NCBI RefSeq assembly: GCF_021513255.1
Contig: NZ_CP090977.1
Location: 1,116,001-1,180,000, forward strand
Reading direction: 5' to 3'
Length of the DNA: 64,000 nt
DNA from: Planococcus sp. 107-1
GTDB taxonomy: Bacteria > Bacillota > Bacilli > Bacillales_A > Planococcaceae
Part shown: positions 17,696 through 27,257 of the stretch, piece by piece
Layout of the letters: each line of letters starts with the position of its first letter
Numbering within the stretch: position 1 is the stretch's first letter
Notes under the pieces: model-generated
Seen by the model: only the letters and a program-made list of their open reading frames with translations
What the model was told of the DNA's origin: nothing
Database searches by the model: none
Program-made: the position numbers and the translations under genes

Positions 17696-19096
17696 CACTA
17701 GTGTTGCATTAATTTATTTTGAAGATTAGGAATTCATAAAACATTCAAAAACCGATGAAAACCAAAAGAAAAAGTCCTTTATAATGGAAAGGTCAGGTAG
17801 TTCCTGTCCAAATCCAATAAAAAGGACTCACGCATGGACAAGAATACACGAAAAACTTCATTTGGTAAATGGCTTCACGCCATTAATTTTGAGAAATTCA
17901 ACGAAAACGTGAAAATTCACGGGCAAGACCGGTACACGAAAAAACTGACGACACAGGCGTATACGCTGCTGATGCTGCACGCGCAATTGACCGAGGCGGA
18001 TAGTCTTCATGCGCTTGAAGCAGCGTTAACGAACGCCGATTTTCAGCGGGCGGTTGGCGTGAAGTCCATCAGTGTGTCGCAGCTTTCCCGTAAAAACAAC
18101 AAGTTGGATCCAGCGATTCTGTCGAATCTTTTCCAGCAGCTGGTCAGCCAGATTGCCGCGCAAAAGCGAGCGCCGAAAAAGGGCATGTTGTTAAAAATCA
18201 TTGATTCCACGACACTTCCTTTGAATGTGAACCATTTCAACTGGACGGAATTCCGAAAAACCAAAGCGGGGATCAAACTGCATCTGCGACTGGTTTACGA
18301 TGAATACGGAACGCATTATCCGGACAAAGAAGTCATGACCCATGCCAAGGAATCCGATCGCAATCAGCTGGAAGTGCTGGTGGACGACAAGGAAGCCATG
18401 TATGTTTTTGACCGCGGCTATATCGACTATGAACGCTTTGATACCTTCACAGATGACGGCATCTTTTTCGTTTCCCGATTGAAAAACAAAGCCGTCATCC
18501 ATTCAGTCGAAACATTTGAACTTCCGGAAGAAAGCGATGCTGTTTCCGATTCGATGGCATTCGTGGGAAACGCCACCAATTGTACAGAAAATGTCTTCCG
18601 AATTATCGTTCTCCCAGATGGAAAAGGCGATGTGTTGCGTCTGATCACCAACCGCTTCGATATTTCCGTAGAGGAAATCAGTGATATTTACCGGAACCGT
18701 TGGGCCATCGAACTGTTCTTCAAATGGCTTAAGCAGCACGTGAAAATCAAGCATTTTTATGGTCAAAGCGAAAACGCCGTGAAAAACCAGGTGTACCTTG
18801 CTTTGATTGCCTACTGCTTGAACGTGCTTGTTCAAATGGACACGAACAGTAGAGTGTCGATCTTACGAATTTCGCGTGTACTGGTCGCCAACCTTTGGAA
18901 AAATCCCCAGTACTGGCTTCGGAAAATCGGAAGTGAAAAGGTTCCGTAACAAGCTGTTCTGTCAGTGTCGCCTCTGCCGAAATGTATAAATTTACCAAAT
19001 GGACAGTGCTACCTTTATTCGGGTGCTTCCCTTTTTGGCAAAAATAATTGAAACGTTGTGACTGAATATTTTGTCATTATTTATGCAACACTAGTG
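17696..19096 (+). mobile_element. IS4-family insertion sequence, right copy
   Basis: 1401 bp. The inner end is CACTAGTGTTGCATTAATTT and the outer end is the inverse CACTAGTG...; it is followed by the right copy of the target duplication. Same length as the left copy and nearly identical. Confidence 0.93.
17834..18949 (+). CDS. IS4-family DDE transposase (right copy)
   Basis: A 371-aa transposase, identical to the left copy except Thr for Ala at residue 138 (WTEFRKT). DDE and YxxRWxIExFFKWLK signatures are intact, so this copy could drive movement of the composite element. AAAGGACTCACGC precedes the ATG. Confidence 0.95.
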   Translation: MDKNTRKTSFGKWLHAINFEKFNENVKIHGQDRYTKKLTTQAYTLLMLHAQLTEADSLHALEAALTNADFQRAVGVKSISVSQLSRKNNKLDPAILSNLFQQLVSQIAAQKRAPKKGMLLKIIDSTTLPLNVNHFNWTEFRKTKAGIKLHLRLVYDEYGTHYPDKEVMTHAKESDRNQLEVLVDDKEAMYVFDRGYIDYERFDTFTDDGIFFVSRLKNKAVIHSVETFELPEESDAVSDSMAFVGNATNCTENVFRIIVLPDGKGDVLRLITNRFDISVEEISDIYRNRWAIELFFKWLKQHVKIKHFYGQSENAVKNQVYLALIAYCLNVLVQMDTNSRVSILRISRVLVANLWKNPQYWLRKIGSEKVP

Positions 19097-19105
19097 ATTT
19101 TTGAT
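19097..19105 (+). repeat. Target-site duplication, right copy (ATTTTTGAT)
   Basis: Nine bases directly following the right transposon end, identical to 6307-6315. Reading resumes in the hsdS frame (IFDKQKEIY). Confidence 0.9.
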
Positions 19106-19240
19106 AAACAAAAAGAAATTTACAGAGTGATAGATCGTATTGAATCTCAAATCCAAAAACTAAAAGAATACCGCCAATCTCTAATCTATGAAGCAGTAAC
19201 TGGGAAAATCGATGTACGTGAGTTAGTAGCCGAAAAATAA
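19106..19240 (+). pseudogene. hsdS: HsdS C-terminal fragment displaced by transposon
   Basis: 44 codons reading KQKEIYRVIDRIESQIQKLK, then EYRQSLIYEAVTGKIDVREL, the typical C-terminal conserved helix of HsdS that packs against its partner helix and binds HsdM. It continues exactly from residue 403 of the 5' part once a single copy of the 9-bp duplication is kept. The frame lacks its own start signal. It ends 12 bp before hsdR, preserving the original operon spacing. Confidence 0.9.
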
Positions 19241-19252
19241 TGGGGTGAGTGA

Positions 19253-22239
19253 ATGAGGATAGATGTGTCAGAGAAGGGGTTTGAAACCAATATTGAGGCA
19301 TCTTTGATTGGTGCGGGCTATCATAAGCGGGTACTGGAAGGTGAGGACAGCCATTTATTTAAGGAGCATGCCATTGACATAGAAGAGCTTTTTGCGTTTT
19401 TGGAAGATACGCAGCCGCAGCGGATGCGCACATTGAAGAAAACATATGGAGCGGATTATCAGAAAAAAGTATTTGTCCGTATTGTTGACCAGATAAAAAA
19501 GCACGGGTTGCTCGAATGCATCCGTAAAGGTATTAAAGACCGCGGAGTTTCGCTGGATTTAGCCTATAATAAGCCGCCGACGACGATGAACCGTACGCTT
19601 ATAGAAAAGTATGAGAAAAACCGCTTTAACGTCAGCCGCCAGGTGTATTATTCAAAAGATAATCAGAATTCACTCGATATGGTGCTGTTTTTAAACGGTT
19701 TGCCGCTTGTTGTGATGGAACTGAAAAATCCGCTTACGGGGCAAACCGTCGAGCATGCAAAAAAACAGTTGATTCATGACCGCAATCCGAAAGAGCAGCT
19801 GTTCCAATCTAATTCTCGTGCTATTGTGTATTTTGCGGTGGATCCGGATGAAGTGTATATGACGACGGAATTAAAAGGAAATGCAACTTATTTTCTACCG
19901 TTTAATAAAGGGAACAACGGTGGAAAAGGAAATCCGACCGCCTACCATTCGTATCGTACAAATTATTTATGGGAAGACATTTTAACGCCCGATAGCCTGC
20001 TTGATCTCGTGTATCGTTTTGTATTCTTGAAAAAAGACGATATTTTGGATTCAAATGGTGAAGTGATTGCAGAGCGTGAAATGCTCATTTTCCCACGTTA
20101 TCACCAGCTGGATGTTGTGCGTGAAATAGAAAACGATGTACAGGAAAAATCCGTTGGTACTAATTATTTAATTCAGCATAGCGCCGGCTCCGGCAAAACC
20201 AACTCGATTTCCTGGCTGTCTCATCGTTTGGCGAAACTACATGATGAAAATAATGAAGCGGTTTTTAGCAGCGTAATCGTCATTACCGACCGCCGTGTGC
20301 TGGATAAGCAATTGCAGGATGCCGTATATCAGCTTGAGCATAAAGCAGGGATGGTAGAGCGTATTGATAAGGATTCAAGTCAATTAGCGGATGCTATTAA
20401 TAGTGAGACACGGATCATTATTACGACGCTGCAAAAATTCCCGTTTATTATGGAAAAAGTTTCTGGATTAAACCGTAAAAAGTATGCCGTTATCATTGAT
20501 GAAGCGCATTCTTCACAAGGCGGAAAGCATCGGCTGCACTCACAAATATTTTATCAGACAAGACCTTAGAAGATGCTTATGAGGAAGACCGGATTGCGGA
20601 AGAAAACATGGATGACACCGAAGAAAAGATCATCGAAACGATCTTAAAAAGCGGTAAGCAGGACAATGTTTCATTCTTTGCGTTTACAGCTACGCCAAAG
20701 CCGAAGACCCTTGAGAGATTTGGCACTTTGGGAACTGATGGAAAGCCACGAGCATTCCATCTATATTCTATGCGTCAGGCAATAGAAGAAGGTTTTATTT
20801 TAGACGTGTTGGAGAACTATACAGCCTATAAAACGTTCTATAAAATCGCTAAAGAAGTTGATGATGATCCGCTAGTATCCAAAAAGCAGGCGACGAAAAA
20901 ACTTGCGCAATACGTGTCGTTGCATCCGCATAATATTTCACAAAAGACTGAAATTATCATTGAACATTACCGCAATTTTACTCGACAGAAAATTGGTGGA
21001 CGAGCTAAAGCGATGGTCGTGACAGCGAGCCGCCTTCATGCGGTGCGTTATAAGATCGCTTTTGATAAATACATCAGAGATAAGGGTTATGATGATTTAA
21101 AAACTATCGTCGCGTTTTCCGGAACGGTGAACGACGGAGAAATCCCTTACACCGAACCAGGGATGAACGGTTTTGCTGAAAGAGAACTGCCTGATAAATT
21201 CCACTCCGATGACTATAAAGTGTTGTTGGTGGCTGAGAAGTATCAGACAGGTTTTGATGAACCGCTCCTGCATACAATGTATGTAGATAAACCATTGAGT
21301 GGTATTAAAGCGGTGCAGACATTATCACGTTTGAATCGCACCTGCCCTGGGAAGCACGACACATTCATATTGGACTTTGTGAATGATCCGGAAGAAATTC
21401 AAGCATCTTTCCAGCCGTATTATGAAGCAACGATTTTGTCGGAAACAACGGATCCAAACCTATTGTATGATCTGCAGTCGGATTTAAATCCGTTCCAAGT
21501 GTATACAGAAGAAGAAGTAGAAGCTGTCAATGAGCTTGAAGTGAACGCTGGCATTAAGAAATCTGCAAAAGCGCAGTCTGAATTGAATGCTTGGCTGGAT
21601 AAAGGAGTTGAACGATTTAAGAAACTATCGGATGAAGAGCAGGAAACCTTTAAAAGTACAGCCACTAAGTTTATCCGTACATATGGATTCGTATTGCAGA
21701 TTGTCACCTTTGTAGATGTCGAGCTTCACAAACTCTATATTTACCTAACTTATTTATTGCGTAAGCTTCCACGTAAAGGCACGGATAAAGATCTGTTTAT
21801 AGCTGATAATGTTGCACTGCAATACTATCGTAATCAGAAGGTATTTGAAGGCAGCATCGAGCTGGAAAAGACGGGTGAGGAAGAACTCGATCCACAAATG
21901 CATGGAGCGGGTGGTTTAGCTGAAGACGAAAAAGTAAACCTTTCTTCCATTCTTGATAAATTGAATGAGCTTTTTGGAACAGATTTCACAGAAACAGATT
22001 TTCTATCACGTGAACAAGTGAAAGAAGATATGTTGGCCAGTGAAGACATTCAGCGAAAAGCGAAAAATAACACGAAAGACAATTTCAAATTCGCATTTGA
22101 AAAATCCTTCATGGACTTTGTCATCGATCGTATCGGCAGCAACGAGAAGTTCTTTATGAAGATTTTGGAGAATGATGAGTTCAAGTCATTCATCATGGAA
22201 GATATGATGGATGAGATTTATAGTGAAGTGAATAGTTAA
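19253..22239 (+). pseudogene. hsdR: Type I restriction endonuclease subunit HsdR, frameshifted
   Basis: Motor/nuclease subunit of the type I system, about 995 aa if one base is restored. The nuclease region has LVVMELKNP (about 152-160, PD-ExK Lys). Helicase motif I HSAGSGKT (about 312-319) and DEAH in IIDEAHSS (about 415) are clear. The first frame stops at 20569. The sequence after GGAAAG near 20527 reads SAALTNILSDKTLEDAYEED one frame over, and continues as the frame at 20608-22239 with FAFTATPKPKTLERFG and helicase motif VI (QTLSRLNR). One G appears to be missing. This is either true loss of restriction or a sequencing indel. Confidence 0.88.
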
Positions 22240-22265
22240 ATAAAACCTTCAGATTAATCAGATTT

Positions 22266-22307
22266 AAAAATGACCCAAGACTGTAAAATACAGCTGGGTC
22301 ATTTTTT
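22266..22307. terminator. Rho-independent terminator after hsdR
   Basis: AAATGACCCA / TGGGTCATTT stem with a T-run after it, lying between the convergent hsdR and XRE-ImmA genes. Confidence 0.75.
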
Positions 22308-22319
22308 AATATCGCTAAG

Positions 22320-23447
22320 CTAAAGTAATCTTATAGTAGGCTCAGTATCAATTCGATTAAGGGTACCTTTTTCTAAATTGCAAAGTTGCTCGATTTGATC
22401 TTGAGGTAATGAAAGCTCGAGAATAATCTCTTCTGAACTCTTAACACCATGTTTAAGAATTGTTTTAATTGCTTTATTCATAACAGTTGGTTGTGGTACA
22501 GCGTACATATCATCCATTGGTTCTGATTTACGCATCTTTTTCATAGAAATTTGCTTTTGAATAGACGTATATCTACTTTCATCCATTAAGCCAATTTCTT
22601 TTGCGCGATGAATCATGGCACCTGCCGATACACGCCAATATGTTTTTAATTCTATAAAGTGACTTAAACTTAGAGAGGTAACAGTTTTTGTAAAAGCTTC
22701 TTCTGGTAGTAAGAAACACGAGGCGAAATAAAATGCCTGCTCCTCTATTAATTTTTGTTCTTCTTTGTTCAATGAATCCCATTCTTCAACATGTGGATGC
22801 ATCAATGCATGTCCTAATTCGTGAGCAACATCTAGTTGTCTTCTAAAAGCAGAAGGCTTATCGTTCCCTAAAAAAATAAATGGTCTATCACTTCTATGTT
22901 GATAAAAAGCGTCAACAACAGATTTTGACTCTGTATCAACAGAAAAAACAACAATTCCATTTTTCTCGAGTAAATTAACCATGTTAGGAATCGGTTTTGT
23001 ACCCAGTCCCCAATTTTCTCTTAGTGATCGAGCTAAGTGTTCTATACTTCGCTTGTTCCAACCTAAATCATAATGGTATTTAGGTAAATTTAAAGTTGGA
23101 AATTCAACGAATTGTGAAAGGTAAGTATAAATTTCGTAGCCATAAATAGATTTTTGAAACTGTAGGTCTTTAATTTTTTTAGTTAATTTTGATGATGCTC
23201 TAAAGAATGTATTTCCAATAAATTGCTCGCTATTCGGTTTGAAAAAATAAGATCTTGGAAAATTTAGTACGCTCATTAAATTTAATACTGTTTCTAATTT
23301 AGGAATAGTATCTCCTAATTCAAATTGAGAGATTGCCTGTCTTGTTATGTTTAATTCTGCTGCTAATTCGGTAATTGAATAGCCTCTTAATAATCTTGCT
23401 TCTTTGAGTCTTGCAGGATTAAATTCACTTTCAAATACTTTCTTCAT
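22320..23447 (-). CDS. XRE HTH plus ImmA/IrrE metallopeptidase (COG2856 type)
   Basis: A 375-aa fusion. Residues about 10-65 are an XRE helix-turn-helix (YSITELAAELNITRQAISQFELG), followed by an M78/ImmA-IrrE metallopeptidase domain with the zinc motif DVAHELGHALMH (about residues 207-218). Relatives cleave repressors of integrative elements or act with antitoxin-like partners. The ATG at 23447 follows GGGGAA; a TTG six codons upstream (23465) is the alternative. It lies 28 bp behind an unknown gene on the same strand, forming a two-gene operon, and probably self-regulates through its HTH. Confidence 0.85.
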   Translation of the reverse strand: MKKVFESEFNPARLKEARLLRGYSITELAAELNITRQAISQFELGDTIPKLETVLNLMSVLNFPRSYFFKPNSEQFIGNTFFRASSKLTKKIKDLQFQKSIYGYEIYTYLSQFVEFPTLNLPKYHYDLGWNKRSIEHLARSLRENWGLGTKPIPNMVNLLEKNGIVVFSVDTESKSVVDAFYQHRSDRPFIFLGNDKPSAFRRQLDVAHELGHALMHPHVEEWDSLNKEEQKLIEEQAFYFASCFLLPEEAFTKTVTSLSLSHFIELKTYWRVSAGAMIHRAKEIGLMDESRYTSIQKQISMKKMRKSEPMDDMYAVPQPTVMNKAIKTILKHGVKSSEEIILELSLPQDQIEQLCNLEKGTLNRIDTEPTIRLL

Positions 23448-23475
23448 AATATATTCCCCATTCAATAAATAAGAA

Positions 23476-24174
23476 TTATTTTAACGGGATATCAATTTCC
23501 TCATCTTCATCATTAAATGCTTTTAGTGGTAAATCAATATCTCCAAGAGGTAAAGGAGTGAATGGAATAATATTTTTATTTTGGTCAATTTCAGAAATGT
23601 CATCTAAATAAATCCAATTTTCTTGAGAAGGTGTTTGAGCGCCTTCAAAAATTCGTTTATTAATAGAGTCATAGTAAACAATTATTCCAAAAGGAGAGCT
23701 GAGACCTTCAAATTTTAAGTTTGTTTGAAATGCTTCGGTTATGACACTCTCAAATTCAACAGATTCTTCTTCGAGTCTATTAAAATTATTATGAGCATGT
23801 TCGCCTCTATACAAACTATGATCAAAATTATCTTGGCTAAGAGGTAATCTGCAAATAATAATATTTATATCTCTAGAAGTATCGAAAAGCTTTACATATT
23901 CATGAGAAGCAACTTTTCCTAATGCAATTTCTAATTTACTATTATGATGATACTGCTTATCTTTCATAACAGCCTGGTGAATTTCCTCATTTACTAAATC
24001 GTATTCAAGTGGACGATGGTGCTTATTTGTAAAAAGACTTTCTTTTTTAGTCTTGCTTATATCGATACCTTTAAAAATAGCGTTTGCGAGTAATTGCTTT
24101 TGATAAAAAGATAACTTTAAGTACGATGGTGTATTTATAGAGCGATTTAAACGTGTTTGACCTTTCAATTCCAT
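23476..24174 (-). CDS. Unknown protein paired with XRE-ImmA
   Basis: A 232-aa protein I do not recognise. The N-terminus (RLNRSINTPSYLKLSFYQKQLLANAIF) is basic and helical. The middle is mixed alpha/beta, with DTSRDINIIICRLPLSQDNFDH and SPFGIIVYYDSINKRIFEGAQTPSQENWIYLDD suggesting a globular domain. The tail is strongly acidic (FNDEDEEIDIPLK). GGAGTG precedes the ATG. As the first gene of an operon with a metallopeptidase regulator it could be the protease's substrate or an effector held in check by it. Confidence 0.6.
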   Translation of the reverse strand: MELKGQTRLNRSINTPSYLKLSFYQKQLLANAIFKGIDISKTKKESLFTNKHHRPLEYDLVNEEIHQAVMKDKQYHHNSKLEIALGKVASHEYVKLFDTSRDINIIICRLPLSQDNFDHSLYRGEHAHNNFNRLEEESVEFESVITEAFQTNLKFEGLSSPFGIIVYYDSINKRIFEGAQTPSQENWIYLDDISEIDQNKNIIPFTPLPLGDIDLPLKAFNDEDEEIDIPLK

Positions 24175-24828
24175 AATTTCACTCCTCTACTTAATGATAA
24201 ACTAATTATTTACTTTTATATATTTTTTGTCAAGTGAATAACGGAATCGGGGTTTCGTGTAAAGTTTCTAGGTTTGAAATATTAGCAGAGTAATTCATGA
24301 AAACTAAGTATAAAAGCAGTAAAAGAAAATTAGTAGATTGAATTCTTTATCAAGATAAGTTTTTCCTATAAATACTTATACTTCTACTTCTTTTAAATTT
24401 ATTAGAAGTGCATAAGTTTATAAAATAACATGTTGCTTCTATAGTGGTTCTTTTTATGATTCTTTAATTGATTCATAAGAGTGATAAAAAGGGAGCTTTA
24501 CAAATAAATTTCAAAAATATTAAAGTGAAGATTTGATTAAGACGTGGAAGCTATTGTTATAATATAAAGGTGCCTATTAAACAGAAAATTTAAACGGAAT
24601 TCATACAAAATAAACTGATTTAAATATTACATAATCGAGATTTTTATCTAAAATGTTTAGAAAAACTCTGGCCTATCCCTGGATATAGATCTTTAAACTA
24701 GCAGCGGTTCGTGGATTAAATTATAAGCAAAAGTAATAAAACTATTATTAAAAGGATTGAAAGCTCTAGAAGTATTTAAATATATGAAAGTGGAACAAAA
24801 TTCACAATTGGAAAGCTGAGGTAAATAA
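24175..24828. other. 654-bp AT-rich intergenic region, no gene supported
   Basis: Divergent space between the XRE-ImmA operon and the ATPase-TIR operon. No ORF with a credible start and ribosome site is seen on either strand. A short TATAAT-like box (TTATAATATAAAGG, about 24556-24569) could serve the rightward operon. The length exceeds a normal promoter, so a leader RNA or a gene remnant is possible but not demonstrated. Confidence 0.5.
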
Positions 24829-27245
24829 ATGAACGACGCAAAAAAGGATATATATTTTCAAGCTACTTTGGATGCTAGTTCTACTAAAATATGGAACGAG
24901 CTAAAAACTATGAAAGAATCGTCACCACATAAAAAAGAGAAGGCTCGAAGAAGATGGATATGGGAACTAATCCAAAATGCATCGGACTGTACGCCAGATG
25001 GTGGAAAAATTGATATAACTCTAGAGTTATCTAATAACCAAGTTACATTTGAGCATAATGGTGTGCCTTTTTCTTATGAAAACTTATTTTCTCTAATTAC
25101 ACAGATTTCAACCAAGCAAAGGGCTGAAGGAAAAAAGACCGGCAAATTCGGCACTGGATTTATGTCAACTCATTTACTATCTGAGGTTGTAAAGGTTGAA
25201 GGTGCATTCATCCGTTCAGATGGTGAATATACGAGCTTAGAATTTTTTATCGATAGGTCCTCGAAAGATCCTTTAGATATTATGGAAAAAATACAGACAA
25301 TGTTAGAAGAACTAGAAGCTTTAAATGATACACAAAATCAACTTGAAGAATATTCAAAGACCACAAAGTTTATTTATAATATAGATCACGCTGAGATTAA
25401 AGCATCTGTAAAACAAGGAATTAATGACTTGATAGAAACGTTACCATATGTGCTAACTTTTAATGAGAACATTAGATCGATAACATGTAATGGAGTAATT
25501 TATAAAAGAGGAGAAGATATTTTTTCAAAAAAACAACCGAAATTAAAGGTTATAGATATTAAAAGTTCAAATGGGAATGAACAGAGGCTGCTATGCTTAA
25601 AAGAAAATGACATCACTATTGCATGTCCCATTAAAACTGATAATAATCAAATATACTTCCTTCCCATATCTAATAGAATTCCGAAATTATTTTGCGAATT
25701 TCCGTTGATAGGGACAGAAAAAAATTCATTCCCTATAATATTAAATTCCGAAAAATTTGATGTTGAAATAGATCGTGATGCGATTAGAGATGATAATCCA
25801 ACAAATAGAAAGTTGATTGATGAAGCTGTCTCATTATATAAAGAGTTCATAGATTATTGTGTTGAAAAAGAAAATATTAACGATACATTTAATGTGTGCA
25901 TTTTAAATTATCACGATGAATATCTCCTTCAAAAAATTTGTTATCAAGAAATTCGAAAATATATTCAAAAAAAGAAATAATTCCAATTTCCCATACTTCT
26001 AAAGTAAGAAAGAGAAAAGCATTCAAAGATGATAGCGGCGTAGATCAAGTAATTATTCCAGTAACAAGGGAAGAATCAAACGATGATTCTTTTTGGGAGC
26101 TACTATCTAGTATTAATGCTTGGGATTTACCTACTAAAGACAGCAGTGGAGGATGGAGAAAAGTATTCAGCAGTAACTTTAATTTTTATAAATTAAATGA
26201 TGAGTTAAAAGAAGTAAATATAAGTAAATTAAATGAATTCTTTAACGAAAAAGACCAAACACTGGAGTGGATAAATAAATTTTATAATTTATGGATACAA
26301 GATGAAGGTCTTGAAAAAGTAATAAAATTTGTTTTTGTTCCAACACAGCAGGGAGAATTTATCGAAATTAAAGAGGTCTATTTTGATGATAATATTCACG
26401 AGGGACTAAAAGAAATCTTAACTTTACTAGGGATAAGTATAAAAAAGAATTTATTGAGTAGAGAAATTACAGCTTTTAATGAATATTTTGATGATCACCA
26501 TGATAAAAAGAGAAATACCGAAAAAATTTCTAGAAGCATTGAAGCTGAAGTGTCGAAAATTCTTTATAACGAATCTCTTAACCAGGCAGAGAGACCAAAA
26601 AGTATTCAAGACATATTTAATAAATTGACAGACTTTTTCTTGCAAGAACCTGAAATAACCAAAGAACTATTTCCAAATTTATATTCTAAGAGGATGATGT
26701 TATCCACCACTGAAGAAAATTTAAGAAGACTGAGAATAGCAGAAAAAGTAGAGGAAAACGGTATTACGTATGAAGAGTTAGGTGATCTTATTGAAAGTCA
26801 CAAAAGCATAAGGGATATTATAAATAATCCCGAATTAAGTGAAGATGAAATACGGCGTCTATTGAACCACGTTGTAACATCTACAAAAGACATGAAAGAA
26901 TACTTTGATTTGATTTTAATTAGAAGTATTGAGAATGTATATGACTATTTAAAAAGTTCCAAACACTACACTCTGCCACAAACATTAGAAGAATGGAAAG
27001 AACAAAAATACTCTGAGACTGTATTTTCTGCTGTTAAAGATGGAAAAGAAAAAAGAATTATTATTCGTCCAAGTGATTCTCAACAAATTATTTTTTATTA
27101 TGATGAAGAATATGAAGCTTTGGATGATACAGAATATGAATTATGGACCGATGATGGAGAAAGGCAACAAATTGTAACACTAGGTGACCTACTCAAAACC
27201 ACAGGAATAACAAGAATCCCTTTAAGAAAATTAATAAATACGTGA
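24829..27245 (+). CDS. GHKL-type ATPase (sacsin/Hsp90-like N-domain), split by -1 frame
   Basis: About 805 aa when both frames are joined. Residues 43-60 (WIWELIQNASD, then PDGGK) are the N-box, EHNGVPFSYENLFSLI (75-90) the G1 region, and GKFGTGFMS (105-113) the G2 box, the ATP-binding Bergerat fold of sacsin-like and Hsp90-like ATPases. The first frame stops at 25980 and the second runs from the overlap to 27245. The junction contains A-AAA-AAG at 25968-25974 in exactly the zero-frame phase where -1 slippage would join the ORFs. One missing A in a homopolymer would give the same result. The C-terminal part is a large helical region without a named domain. The next gene follows after 12 bp. 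Confidence 0.75.
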
Positions 27246-27257
27246 GGAGTATCATTA

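Larger units (their letters stand above)
6316..19096. mobile_element. Composite transposon with IS4-family ends and multidrug-resistance cargo
   Basis: 12,781 bp bounded by two 1401-bp IS copies in inverted orientation with transposases pointing outward. All four IS ends begin CACTAGTGTTGCAT. Only the two outermost ends share a flanking 9-bp direct repeat (ATTTTTGAT); the inner flanks (ATTAGC and TATCTCC) do not match. This shows the unit moved as a whole into hsdS. The cargo (7717-17695) carries adenylyltransferase, cat, APH-like, GNAT, AraC/LysE and mph genes. Confidence 0.93.

Noticed and set aside
20608..22239. A stand-alone helicase gene
   Set aside because: It begins in the middle of an HsdR motor domain directly after the frameshift and lacks the DEAH and nuclease parts, which are in the preceding frame.
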